64,000 nucleotides of DNA from Candidatus Caldilinea saccharophila (GTDB lineage: Bacteria; Chloroflexota; Anaerolineae; Caldilineales; Caldilineaceae), in assembly GCA_016710365.1 (NCBI GenBank), contig JADJVW010000031.1, forward strand, positions 25,577-89,576. The letters are read 5' to 3'. Of the stretch, positions 1 to 10,321 are shown piece after piece. A model generated the notes under the pieces. That model did no database searches. It was given only the letters and a program-made list of their open reading frames with translations, and had not been told where the DNA came from. The translations under genes and the position numbers were made by a program. The stretch's first letter is position 1, and every line of letters begins with the position of its first letter.

Positions 1-921
1 GGCCAGGATTTGATCGAGCTGCGGCAGGTCATGGACGCCAATGGCATCGAAAGCGTGAATCTGGCCTATTTTGGCAAGGCCGCGCCGGAAGCTTACGGCG
101 TGCGCTATCAGCCGCTGCCCTCCTATTTGCGCTTCATGGAGGGGCGCGAGATTTACGCGTACAATCCGTACACGCCCATGCCGGGCTGGTACGCCATCAG
201 CGCCACCGCCCTGCGCACCGGCACGATGACCCCAGAAACCGTCGACCTTTACAAGGTCTTTCGCGACCTGGCGCCGGAGGCGCGCGCCGGCTTCTCCATC
301 TATCTCTACCACCTCGCGTATCCGCCGACGACAACGGTGGCGCGCCCCATCGTGACCGGCGCGCCGCTCTGGACGCTGCCGCCCGCCACGCTGGATATTG
401 CGCCGGGCAGACGCGCTGCGGTCAAGTGGCTGGAGACGCCCACTTCGACCGTCTACCCGCAAGGTGTGGGTTTCACGGCGGGTCGCGATGAAAATTTTCA
501 GCCAGTGGGCGCCAATTTTGCCGATGTCCTGACTTTGCTTGGCTATACGAAGAATACAGAGTCGATAAAGCCTGGCGAGACCCTGGCATTGACCTTGTAC
601 TGGCAAGTTGGCGAAGAGCCGATGCCACAGCCCGCGCCGACGCGCGGCGCGCCGCTCTCTGTGTTCGTGCATGCCGTCGATGGCGACCCCGCGCGCAAGG
701 TGGCGGAGTTTGACAGTTGGGACGCCGCGCTGCGCGGGTTGGAGCCGGGCGATGTGATCGTACAGCACGTTGAGATGGACATTGCCGAAGGCGCCGCACC
801 CAAATCCTATGACCTGCTGGTGGGCGTTTATTCGCCGCAGGATTGGCAACGGTTGGTCACTGCCCAGGGAGATGCGACGCGCGACTATGCCATCATCGGC
901 GCGGTGGAGGTGACGCAGTGA
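1..921 (+). CDS. C-terminal part of a GT39/ArnT-like membrane glycosyltransferase (5' end outside window)
   Basis: The frame is open from base 1, so this is the 3' part of a longer gene. A TTG at position 10 is probably internal. The first residues (GQDLIELRQVM, then a LAYFG motif followed by YGVRYQPLP) match the post-membrane soluble region of polyprenyl-phosphate-dependent (PMT/ArnT-type) glycosyltransferases. From about residue 165 onward comes a beta-rich domain containing LLGY and LTLYWQV, which recurs at the C-terminus of the genes at 918 and 6329. The stop codon overlaps the GTG start of the next gene (GTGA), so the two are translationally coupled. Membrane part and catalytic acids lie upstream and cannot be seen. 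Confidence 0.8.
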   Translation, partial: GQDLIELRQVMDANGIESVNLAYFGKAAPEAYGVRYQPLPSYLRFMEGREIYAYNPYTPMPGWYAISATALRTGTMTPETVDLYKVFRDLAPEARAGFSIYLYHLAYPPTTTVARPIVTGAPLWTLPPATLDIAPGRRAAVKWLETPTSTVYPQGVGFTAGRDENFQPVGANFADVLTLLGYTKNTESIKPGETLALTLYWQVGEEPMPQPAPTRGAPLSVFVHAVDGDPARKVAEFDSWDAALRGLEPGDVIVQHVEMDIAEGAAPKSYDLLVGVYSPQDWQRLVTAQGDATRDYAIIGAVEVTQ

Positions 922-3506
922 GCGCCGTCAACACGCGCCGGCTGGTGCTGGTCGCAATCGCGGCCAGCTTTGCCGCTCAGATGCTGGCCTGGATCGACGC
1001 GCTGCCGCTTGTCTTACGCGTGGCGCTGCTGCTCGTGCTCAGCTTTGCGCCGGGCATGTTGGTGGTCGAATGGCTGCTGGGCGACCATTACGGCGATGAC
1101 GATGCTTCCCGCGTTGAAAAAATGCTCTACGGCCTGGGCATCGGCTATCTGCTGCTGATCACGACCGCGCTGGCGGTGAGTTATCTGCCCGGGGGCGTGG
1201 CGGCGTGGCAGATCCTGCTGCCGGTGGATGTTGTGTTGTTCGTGGCGGCTGGGACGCTGTGGCGGCGCGCTCGCCGTCAGCGGGCTTTGCAACCTGCCTC
1301 GCAAAGTGATGACCAAGCAAATCGCAGCGCCTCCTGGCCGGATCGACGCACCTTCGGCGTCGGCGTGGTGCTCGTGCTGGTGGCCGGCGCGCTGCTGCGC
1401 GCGCCCAATCTCGACTACAGCGAATTTCAAGGCGACGAAGCGCGGGTGATGCTGCGCGCCAGTGAGGTAATCGAAGGTTACGAAAACGCCCTTTTCGCGC
1501 ATCAAAAGATGCCCGGCGAGATCCTGGTCGAAACCGCGACCTACGCGGTCACGCGGCGCATGAACGAGGCCGCGGCGCGACTGCCCTTTACCGTGGCTGG
1601 ATTGGCGGCGCTCGTCGGCGTGTTGCTGCTGGGCGCACGGCTCTTTGGTGCGGTGGCGGGCGTCAGCGCGGGGCTGCTGGCCGCGTTGACCGGCTACTTC
1701 GTGGCGTTTGCGCGCATCGTTCAGTATCAAAGCCTGGTGTTGCTGGCCGTCGTGCTGACGATCCTGGTGCTGTGGCGGATGCTCGACGCACAGCGTGCGC
1801 TGGGACGCTATCTTGCCGTCGCCGCGCTGCTGATGGCCCTGGGCGTGCTGGCGCACTATGAAGCGATTGGCATCCTGGCGCCCGTGCTGTTCATCCTGTG
1901 GCGGCTGTGGCGCAGCGGGGTGAAACTTACCATAATTGCGCGCGCCTTGCCATTGCCGCTGCTGCTCTTTGCCGGGCCGGTGCTGCTCTTTGCGATCCCC
2001 TTTACGCAGGATCCGACCTTCGCGGCGGCCTACGCCTATGCGGTCGGCTATCGCGTCGACGCGGGCGGTTTCCCGTACAACAACCTGGTCGATTTTTTCC
2101 AGCGTGCGTCGCTCTATAACATAGCCTACTATATTTTGTGGATGACCGCCCTGGCGTTCATCGCCTTAGTGGGCGTCTACCGTCGCAATCTGCCTGTGTG
2201 GCTGGCCTGGACGTTGACCCTGCTGGCGGGCGGCGGGCTGGCGTTCACGTTCGTCCAGCCGTCGTGGCTGCTGATCGGCGGCGTTGACCACACGTGGTTG
2301 TTCTTTGCGCTCGTGATGAGCACCCCGCTGTTCGCACCGAAGGTCTCGCCCGCTGAGCGTCTTCTCTGGTGGTGGTTCGGTTCGCTGGCGATGTTCTCGC
2401 TCTTCGTCGTGCAACGTCCCAACTCGCACGTGTACACATTCTTTATCCCGTGGGTGTTGCTGGGCGGCATGGTGCTGGAACGCGCGGCCGGTTGGGCCGC
2501 GCAACGCTTTTCGCCGCGCGCGGCGCGCGGCGCCGGTCTCCTCGTGGGTGGGACGTTGATGCTGCTGTTTGGCTTCTATCTCCACCGGCTTTTCGTCTAC
2601 ACCGGCGTCGAGGTGTTGCGGCTGTGGCCGGAGCAGCGCCCCATTGGCTACTGGATGCCCTTTGACAACCCGCCGGAGGTAGCGATCTTCGGCTTTCCGC
2701 ACACCAGTGGCTGGAAGGCCATCGGCGTGCAGTATGCCGACGGCGAGCTAGAGGGGAATTTCCTCACCAACGAGAAGCCCGAAGTGGTGGATTGGTACAC
2801 GCGCGGCGCCGGCGTTTGTCCACGCGGGGATAACCTGTACATCGTCGCCAGCCGCACCGAACCGCAGGCCGACCTCGCCGCCCGCGAATTGGTGGACAAG
2901 GTCGCCAATGAGTTCGCTTTGCGGCAGGTTGTCGAAGTAATGAACGAACCCAAGCTGCATCTTTTCGATCAGCCGGGCGAATATGAGGTGGAGAGATTCG
3001 ACCTGGCGCAGTTTATCCGTCGTTTTGACCAGGAGCTGACTGGCCCAGCCCTGATCAACCGTCGCGGCCGCGTCGTCGCTCCGGCGATTCAGCACCGGCT
3101 CGGCTATCGGCTTGGCGACGAGATCGAGCTGCTGGGCTACGATCTCGACAGGATAGCCGCAGCGCCCGGCGACGTGGTGGCGCTGACGCTCTACTGGCGC
3201 GCGCTGCGTCCGATGCAGAACGCCTACACCGTCTTTAATCAGATTATCGATCTCGCCACCACGGCCAAAGCCGGTCAAGTCGACGGGATGCCGGTATGCG
3301 ACCGCAACCCCACCGGACAATGGTTTGCCGGCGACGTCATTGCCGACCCGTATACGATCCCGATCGCGCCCGACGCCGCGCCAGGCACGTACACGCTGAT
3401 CAGCGGCATGTACAATCCAGCGACGGGGGCGCGCCTGGAGATGCAAACGGCCGACGGCGCTACGATCGGCACGGAAGCGACCCTGATGACAATCGAGATC
3501 CGGTGA
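918..3506 (+). CDS. GT39-like polytopic membrane glycosyltransferase
   Basis: An 862-residue protein starting at GTG 918, which overlaps the previous stop and has GGAGG 7 bases upstream. Roughly a dozen hydrophobic segments occupy residues 5-560. After the third segment comes the loop motif FQGDEARVM with acids D173-E174, the position of the catalytic Asp/Glu in PMT/ArnT-type enzymes that use a lipid-linked sugar donor. The C-terminal 250 residues are soluble, presumably extracytoplasmic, and end with a beta-sandwich containing LLGYDL and LTLYWRA, shared with the genes at 1 and 6329. Acceptor and sugar are unknown; cell-surface glycan or glycoprotein modification is inferred from the family. 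Confidence 0.85.
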   Translation: MSAVNTRRLVLVAIAASFAAQMLAWIDALPLVLRVALLLVLSFAPGMLVVEWLLGDHYGDDDASRVEKMLYGLGIGYLLLITTALAVSYLPGGVAAWQILLPVDVVLFVAAGTLWRRARRQRALQPASQSDDQANRSASWPDRRTFGVGVVLVLVAGALLRAPNLDYSEFQGDEARVMLRASEVIEGYENALFAHQKMPGEILVETATYAVTRRMNEAAARLPFTVAGLAALVGVLLLGARLFGAVAGVSAGLLAALTGYFVAFARIVQYQSLVLLAVVLTILVLWRMLDAQRALGRYLAVAALLMALGVLAHYEAIGILAPVLFILWRLWRSGVKLTIIARALPLPLLLFAGPVLLFAIPFTQDPTFAAAYAYAVGYRVDAGGFPYNNLVDFFQRASLYNIAYYILWMTALAFIALVGVYRRNLPVWLAWTLTLLAGGGLAFTFVQPSWLLIGGVDHTWLFFALVMSTPLFAPKVSPAERLLWWWFGSLAMFSLFVVQRPNSHVYTFFIPWVLLGGMVLERAAGWAAQRFSPRAARGAGLLVGGTLMLLFGFYLHRLFVYTGVEVLRLWPEQRPIGYWMPFDNPPEVAIFGFPHTSGWKAIGVQYADGELEGNFLTNEKPEVVDWYTRGAGVCPRGDNLYIVASRTEPQADLAARELVDKVANEFALRQVVEVMNEPKLHLFDQPGEYEVERFDLAQFIRRFDQELTGPALINRRGRVVAPAIQHRLGYRLGDEIELLGYDLDRIAAAPGDVVALTLYWRALRPMQNAYTVFNQIIDLATTAKAGQVDGMPVCDRNPTGQWFAGDVIADPYTIPIAPDAAPGTYTLISGMYNPATGARLEMQTADGATIGTEATLMTIEIR

Positions 3507-3561
3507 AATAGAGAAAGTTATGTTAGGTAAAATAGGGTATTTGGAAAAAACTAATCAGATG

Positions 3562-3964
3562 TTATATCACTCTATGGTCAATCTGCAATTCCCGCCCCTC
3601 GAACTCCCCCATTACATACCGCACAGCGCCCTTCCGACTGGGCAAAAAGCGCCCGCTTGAACCATTTGGGGAAATTCGTTCTTCCGCCGCCGCGTCCGGC
3701 GCGAAGCTGTGTTGGATCACCAAACTTGTAGGCAGCGATTCTTCTACCATCGCTTGATTTCACCCGAAACGAAATCAGGGGTATGCCTTCGTCTTTCACG
3801 TCCTTAGCTGCACGTGGTGTGTGCTGGTAACCGTAAAGAGTAGTCAATTCTTCGGTTGTTACATGACCATGTTGGAGGATATGGTCTATCACAAATCTTG
3901 CGCGCCTATTTGTCACTTGCTCAAGACGCTGCAAGAACTCTGTAGGATAATCATCTTTAGCCAT
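3562..3964 (-). pseudogene. HNH restriction endonuclease remnant (frameshifted, C-terminally truncated)
   Basis: The N-terminal ~110 residues are open from ATG 3964 and reach the first zinc-cysteine pair (GRCAVC). Five consecutive C on the plus strand (3606-3610) then shift the frame. Removing one base restores NGEFEGRELQIDHRV, the classic HNH motif with IDHR. Even so the frame ends at 3562, a few residues after the His, so the rest of the HNH fold is gone. The gene lies 3 bases downstream of the adenine methyltransferase remnant on the same strand, forming a type II restriction-modification pair. Both are visibly AT-richer than flanking genes, as expected for a transferred cassette. Cleavage activity is very unlikely. 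Confidence 0.75.
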
Positions 3965-3967
3965 GAT

Positions 3968-4913
3968 CTAGAATAGTGCGTGCTGGAATAGCTGGACAAT
4001 CGGCATTTCGACAGAATTTATGACGACGAGTGTATTGGCGAGCGCCGGAGATAAGTATAGTGATTCATACGTGGTTTGGTTTCGCCCTAAAAGTGTGGAT
4101 TGCGACGAGCGCCCTGCATTTATTTCAATCCGTGATAACCCCAGCTTGGCTGGCAGAGCAATTCCATACGTTTTACCAGCTTTATGCCCATCATAGCTAA
4201 GTATATACATGACGTTTTGCTGATTAAGTCACTCTAAAAACGTAATGAGGTCGTGAACGTTGAGGCTGCTGAAATACCGGGGGTCTCTATTCGTGGATGT
4301 GCCTTGATAGGGCGGATCCATATAGACGAAATCGGTGGCGGGACGGATGGTATCAATCAAAGCGCGGTAGTCAAGACTGGTTATCTCAGTCTTCCCTTTC
4401 ATAAGACGAGAAACTGCGAAGATTTCTTGTTTCATGCTAGACGGACGTCGCCCAAGCCTTCGATTGTCTGGGCCTTGATTAAAAGCACCGTCTGCATTGT
4501 AGCGAACTGCTGCTTTCACACAGCGCGCTAAGAGATAGAGCAACAGCCCAGGATCTGTGTACGATTAAACTCGTCCCGCACTTCCTGATAGTATTGTTTT
4601 TCCCGTCCAATTTGTGCGTGCCAAATCGCCGTATAGCGGTCGCTGATTTCGGTCGGATGGTTGATGATCGATCCATTAGCCCCATGAGTGGTGAATTCAA
4701 ATCATTCAGCAGAAACCGCCTTACCAATCCACATTGAGCAGCGGCAATAGAGAGAGCAGCCGAACCAGCAAAAGGTTCAACAATTCTGTCCAGTTGAGGC
4801 GGGACAAATTCCAAGATTTTGTCTGCTATGGCGCGCTTGCTTCCCTGATATGGAATAGGTTGTGGAATGTTTGGCAAGAAATATGATCCTTTGCTCAATA
4901 CAAGAATTGCCAA
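3968..4913 (-). pseudogene. D12-class DNA N6-adenine methyltransferase, broken by two frameshifts and a nonsense codon
   Basis: Pieces in three segments together make a Dam/DpnM-type (D12) methyltransferase of normal length (~315 residues). They include the N-terminal PYQGSKR motif, SAM-binding EPFAGSAALS, the catalytic DPPYQG motif and a C-terminal AGRSSQSTLLG/TYESLYLS block. The frame changes near 4667 and again near 4553. An in-frame TGA at 4229-4231 interrupts FLE-x-LNQQNV where family members keep an ordinary residue (TGG or CGA would fit). The stop cannot be a homopolymer error, so this gene is probably truly dead. It is partner of the HNH remnant. ATG 4913 or a TTG just before LPNIPQP could be the original start. 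Confidence 0.78.
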
Positions 4914-5132
4914 AATCTTGCTATAGCTAACCCACGATTAGCACGTATGTTTCTTATTACCAAACCTTGAAATCATTCCTGATAAGGAGCATGTAACGTC
5001 ATGACTTCGCGTCATTGGTGTGAAGGGAGGAATACGGTATGCTGACAAGCACAGTCTGCGCCGCAGCGCGTATCAGTATGAGCATGGAGACTGCAAGGAG
5101 AGAGTCACCATCCACACCAACAAGGAGCAAAC

Positions 5133-6107
<975 letters not shown>

Positions 6108-6108
6108 C

Positions 6109-6165
6109 CTGAAAATAGCTTTGACGCTGAGATGCAGAGGTGCGCAGAGAAAAGCTATCTTTATT
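6109..6165. repeat. Dispersed intergenic repeat, copy 1 (AGCTTTGACGC...GCAGAGAAAAGC)
   Basis: The stretch AGCTTTGACGCTGAG...GCAGAGAAAAGC just after the aldo/keto reductase stop matches, with a short gap, the sequence at 20202-20265. Both copies lie a short distance downstream of plus-strand genes. No coding potential. Confidence 0.6.
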
Positions 6166-6216
6166 GCTCATTGGCGTCCCATAGGGGCATGAATATTGAC
6201 CGGCATTTTGCAACAA

Positions 6217-6331
6217 TGACTGTTTTATCGTGACTGTTTCATCGTGACTGTTTCCATCGTGACTGTTTCATCGTGACTGTTTCATCGTGACTGTTTCATC
6301 GTGACTGTTTCATCGTGACTGTTTCATCGTG
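6217..6331 (+). repeat. Eight-copy 14-bp tandem repeat running into a start codon
   Basis: Unit TGACTGTTTCATCG is repeated eight times without spacers. The first copy differs by one base and the third carries one extra C (15 bp). A partial ninth unit supplies the GTG start (6329) and first codons of the glycosyltransferase gene. Each junction reads TCGTGACTG, so every unit carries a GTG overlapping a TGA. No Shine-Dalgarno sequence is visible within the array. Confidence 0.95.
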
Positions 6332-9019
6332 ACTGTCAGAACCGTAACCGTCCGCACTTGGGTTCTCATCTTCGTGGGCGTCGTCGCGGGCGCCCACGCG
6401 ATTCTCTTCTCCGAGCTGCCGCTGATGCTCCGCACCCTGGCCGCGCTGACTATCGTCGGCATCGGGCCGGCGCTATTGCTGTCGGCCTGGCTGACGCCAC
6501 GCGATAACGGCAGCGACCAGGCCATGCTGGAGCGGGTGGTCTTTGTCGCCGCGCTTGCCTTTACCACACTGACCCTGGGGATGCTGCTGCTCAGTTATCT
6601 TCCCGGCGGCGTTGCCCGCTGGCAGGTATTGTTTGTCTACGATCTGGCGATGATGGGGATGGGCGGCGGGTTGTGGGTGGGCAGGGGAAAGAGGGGACAA
6701 GGAGAGGGGGAGATAGGAGACAGGGGAGCGGGGGACAAGAAGATGACTTGGCGCGCCATCTTCATCATTCACAATCCACCATTCACAATCCACCATTCAC
6801 AATTCACCATTCACAATTAAACAGTTCGCCTGCGCCCCTTGCTTCTCGCTCCTCACGCCGTTGGCTTTTGGCAGGAGCATTTATTTTGTTGCTGCTGGGC
6901 GCTGGCGTCCGCCTGCCTGGCCTGGGCTACGCCGAGTTTCATGGCGATGAGGCGCGCGCTGTCTTGCGCGCCAGCGCCGTCATCCAGGGTGAGGAGGACG
7001 TCCTTTTCCTCCATCGCAAAGGCCCGGTCGAGATTCTGGCGCCGGCCGCGCTCTTTGCGCTCACCGGTCAGCTTGATGAAGCCAACGCGCGCCTGCCTTT
7101 TACGCTGGCCGGACTGGCCGGACTGTTTGCCGTCTGGTCGATTGGCTGGCGTCTGCTCTCCCCTGCGGCTGGCTGGCTCGCCGCGCTGCTGTTGGCGGTC
7201 ACGGGCTATTACGTGGCCTTCTCGCGTTTTCTTCAGTATCAGAGCGTCGTTATCCTGACGACCGCGGCCGCGTTGCTGGCGGTGGCCGCGCTCTTCCAGG
7301 AGCGCCGCGCGCCCACGCGGCGTCTTCTGCTGGCGGCGCTGCTGCTTGCCACCGGCCTGTTGGCGCATTATGATGCACTCGCAGCCGCTCCGCCGTTGGC
7401 CGTATTGTTGATCGCCGCGTACATACGCTGGCGCGCCGTCGCATCCTTGTCATGAGCGCATTACTCGCTGGAACGGCCGGCGTACTCATCCTGGCGTTGT
7501 ACTATGTCCCCTTTCTCCTGAACCCGGCCTTTCGCGCCACCCTCGACTATCGGGTCGGCGAGCGCATCGGCAGCGCACCACCCTACAACAATCTTGGCGA
7601 TCTCTTTTTGCGCGGTGCGGTCTACAACTCCGCTTATCTGATGGCATTGTTGGCCGGCTTGTCGCTGGTTAGCATGATCGCTGTCTTCTGGCGCGGCTAT
7701 GGACGGCGTTGGGGCTTGCTATTGTCAGGCGTCGCGCTGTTTGCGAGTGGGATGCTTGTGCTCAATGGCGGTGTTTGGACGTTGAGCGGGCGCGATATGA
7801 CTGTTGTCCCTGTTGGGTTGTTGTTGCTCCTGGCGTGTTGCGCGCCGCGGCTTGACACGGAGCGACGCGCCGTCTGGGTGTGGTTTGCCACAACTTTTCT
7901 GGCCTATATCTTCTTCACTGACCAACCGCGCACCCACGTCCACGTTTTTTTCGCACCCTGGGCGCTGATCGTCGGCGATGTGTTGGTCACAATGTGGCTG
8001 GCAGTTAGTAAGCCTCTTTCCAACACCGCCAAAGCATGGTCAGCGGCAGCCGGCGTGACGGTGATGGCGGTGGTGCTCGGTGCGTATGTCTATCAACTCT
8101 ATGTCCGCCACGATGTCGAGGTGCTGCGCACCTGGCCTGCACATGCGCCGACCGGTTTTTGGAATCCTGGCGAGATCGAAAATGTGGATGGGCGCTTCGG
8201 CTTTCCCTTCACCAACGGCTGGAAGGTCATCGGCGCGCTTTATGCACAGCATGAAATCTCTGGCGACTACGAGACAAATCAGCGCTATATGTGGATACCG
8301 GATTGGTACACGCGCGGCCAGTATCGCTGCGGCTCGACCGCTGAGTGGTATTTTGCCGTCAATAGCCTGGAGCCGTGGATGGAAGATCAGACGCAGATTG
8401 CCGCCCGTCTGGTGGAACAGGGGTTTTCACCGTGGGGCGTCGTCACCGTCAACGGCGACGACCGCATGACGATCTACCGCAACGCGCAGGGTGGCCCGGC
8501 TGACGAGGTGCGTCGTTTTGCGCTGGAAGATTTCGCCCCGGCCTTCGACGCCGCGGCCACGTCCAGCCTGCCGTTGGCTTATCCTGTGATCCAGGAACGT
8601 CCCCAACATCGCTTGGATGTCATATTTGGCGATGAAATCAAGTTGAAGGCTACGATCTGATCCCGGCTGGGCCGCTGCGGCCCAATCAATCCTTCCGCCT
8701 GAAGCTCTACTGGCGCGCGGTTGCTCCGTCTACGGGTTCGCACAAGGTTTCGGTGCAATCCTATTACGGCGATGGCGTGATGGTGGCGCAGAAGGATGCG
8801 CTGCCGGTGTGTGATCGGGAGCCGACCACGACGTGGGACGTCGGCGAATTAGTGGTCGATGTCCATGATGTGACTGTCGCCGCCGACGCCCCGCCCGGCG
8901 TCTATCCGCTCTTCGTCAGCCTTTATCGGGAAACAAACGGCGAGCGGCTTCCGATCCGCCAACCAACCGGGGAGTTGGTCGACGCTCTCCAACTGGGCAA
9001 TCTCGAAATTCAGGAATAA
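6329..9019 (+). CDS. GT39-like membrane glycosyltransferase, third paralogue, with frame changes
   Basis: Paralogue of the gene at 918 along its whole length (~897 residues), but split over three frame changes. The first is inside the 14-bp repeats at 6767-6818, where the frame ends at TAA 6818. The second is near 7430. The third is near 8647, where one G is missing from what should read LEGYDL. The catalytic loop motif (EFHGDEARAV) and the C-terminal LYWRA beta-sandwich are intact. Start GTG 6329 is chosen because the N-terminus aligns with the paralogue and lies at the end of the tandem array. The linker before the catalytic loop is a purine-rich low-complexity tract. Its 3' end overlaps the convergent gene by 10 bases. 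Confidence 0.75.
6767..6818 (+). repeat. 14-bp tandem repeat inside the glycosyltransferase linker
   Basis: Three complete units (ATTCACAATCCACC twice, then ATTCACAATTCACC) and a 10-base partial unit. Because 14 is not a multiple of 3, copy number sets the reading frame. Loss of one unit would join the upstream frame to the downstream catalytic part without a stop. The present copy number ends the upstream frame at 6818. Confidence 0.92.
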
Positions 9020-9729
9020 ATGTTCGACGATGAGGCATCGATCCCATGGGCGTCGCTGGCCTGAGCTTGCTGATCCAGCCTGAGCAGCGCCTTGTCTTTT
9101 GCCGCCAGTTCTTCCTGCAAAGCTGCTTGCTGCTGTTTGAGTTCGTTGATCACGGCCAACGGGTCGGGAGAAGCGGTTTCAGCCTGTCTATGCGCAGGCG
9201 CGGCGTGGGCAATCTGGTCAAGCGCGACAACCGCGTAGGAATCCGGCGTTGCTTCCACCGCTCCGTCGGCCAAAACGGGCGCCAAGGCAGGTATTGCATT
9301 TGCCTGCACTCTCTTATCGATGTAATGGGCGGCGCTGCGCCCAGAGTCGCGCGAATCGTAGCGACGAATCTGGGCGGAAGTGCGCCGCGCCACCATTTTG
9401 ACAAGTTGGTCTGCATTCTTCTCGTCGACCAGCACAGCCAACGCAAAATGATCGTTGGGCAGTTCATCGCGGATCTGGAGGATCCTGGCCGCAGTAAAGC
9501 CGGCATATTCGGAGAAGTCCACAACGTTGGCGATGCCGTCCAGCATGGGATCGATATCCATGTTATTGACGATGCCGTCGCTGCTCTTGGCGTATTCCTG
9601 AAAGCCCAGAACTTCAAAATCCCCGTTCTGAATGCCCGCTTGCACGATGCGCAACACACTATTCAACTCATTGAAGCCCGGCACCGCGAGCATGACCAGC
9701 TCGGTATGGTGGGTGGCCAGGACACGCAT
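9010..9729 (-). CDS. Unknown protein with C-terminal coiled coil, downstream of RDD gene
   Basis: About 239 residues if started at ATG 9729; the frame is open to 9816. The first ~130 residues look like a compact alpha/beta domain (ELVMLAVPGF..., FALAVLVDEKNADQLVKMV). The pattern is faintly like small stress-associated DUF1269/DUF6325-type domains, but I do not claim membership. The last ~45 residues are a charged coiled coil (NELKQQQAALQEELAAKDKALL). It overlaps the RDD gene by up to 150 bases in another frame, which is unusual: either the start is at 9729, or a frame change has split one RDD-plus-C-terminal-domain protein. Last gene of the run that starts with the two-component system. Confidence 0.5.
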   Translation of the reverse strand: MRVLATHHTELVMLAVPGFNELNSVLRIVQAGIQNGDFEVLGFQEYAKSSDGIVNNMDIDPMLDGIANVVDFSEYAGFTAARILQIRDELPNDHFALAVLVDEKNADQLVKMVARRTSAQIRRYDSRDSGRSAAHYIDKRVQANAIPALAPVLADGAVEATPDSYAVVALDQIAHAAPAHRQAETASPDPLAVINELKQQQAALQEELAAKDKALLRLDQQAQASDAHGIDASSSNIYS

Positions 9730-10321
9730 TAAGGCGACGCGGCCTCGCTTCGGCGCGGCCAAAAAAGCGTTGAATGCGCGCCACCAGAAACTCGCTTTGC
9801 TGGGCGCGCCACGCATAGACGACGCACGTGCCGGTCAGTTTGTCATGAAACCCGCGCCGCTGGTCGTCGATCACGACCCAGAAGAAGCCCAGCCCCAGCG
9901 GCAGCAGCGACGCCAGATAGCCAAACCAACGCAACGTGCTGCCCAGGTAGCTCATCGGCTTGCCGTCAAGCCGCACGACGCGTACCCCCATAATATACTT
10001 GCCTACGGTCTGGCCGCCGGCGGTCGCCAAAAAGATAAAATAGATCGGGCCAGTCAGGATGGCAATCAACAGCGAAGTAAAATTGACCACGCCGCACAAC
10101 AGCTCGCGCATCCCTTCCCAGTCGCGCAGCAATGACGGGCCGCCGCCAGTAATCGTGCACGACTGCGTGTTGATGCCAAGAAAGAAATCGAGTGGCAAGG
10201 TGATCGAGGCCGTGATGACCAACACCGAAACGATGACGATTAAGATGTCGATGATGATGGCGACCGCGCGCGTGATAAAGCCCGCGTACTGACCCATCAG
10301 TCCCACATTACGCTGCCCCAT
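9668..10321 (-). CDS. RDD-family membrane protein
   Basis: Start ATG 10321 (MGQRNVGLM) follows AAGGGG and overlaps the upstream gene by 14 bases. Hydrophobic helices are seen at about residues 17-45, 85-110 and 140-165. The RDD signature residues are present: Arg in FITRAVA, Asp in IIDILI and Asp in the late VVIDDQRRGFHDK block. RDD proteins are small membrane proteins, some linked to ion transport, mostly without assigned function. The last ~45 residues are in a frame that competes with the next gene and are probably not native. Co-directional with the histidine kinase genes. Confidence 0.72.
   Translation of the reverse strand: MGQRNVGLMGQYAGFITRAVAIIIDILIVIVSVLVITASITLPLDFFLGINTQSCTITGGGPSLLRDWEGMRELLCGVVNFTSLLIAILTGPIYFIFLATAGGQTVGKYIMGVRVVRLDGKPMSYLGSTLRWFGYLASLLPLGLGFFWVVIDDQRRGFHDKLTGTCVVYAWRAQQSEFLVARIQRFFGRAEARPRRLNACPGHPPYRAGHARGAGLQ

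Noticed and set aside
1014..1856. 280-codon minus-strand frame
   Set aside because: Opposite the membrane part of the glycosyltransferase; Gln/His/Arg-rich, as expected from the complement of Leu/Ala codons.
2748..3446. 232-codon minus-strand frame
   Set aside because: Antisense to the glycosyltransferase C-terminal domain, without recognisable motifs.
4229..4231. TGA in the methyltransferase as selenocysteine or recoded stop
   Set aside because: The family has no selenocysteine there, there is no obvious SECIS-like stem, and the gene has two further frame breaks.
6217..6331. CRISPR array
   Set aside because: The 14-bp units abut without spacers and no cas genes are present.
7452..8660. 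A separate 402-residue membrane protein
   Set aside because: It aligns as the continuation of the glycosyltransferase that starts at 6329; the break is a single frame change.
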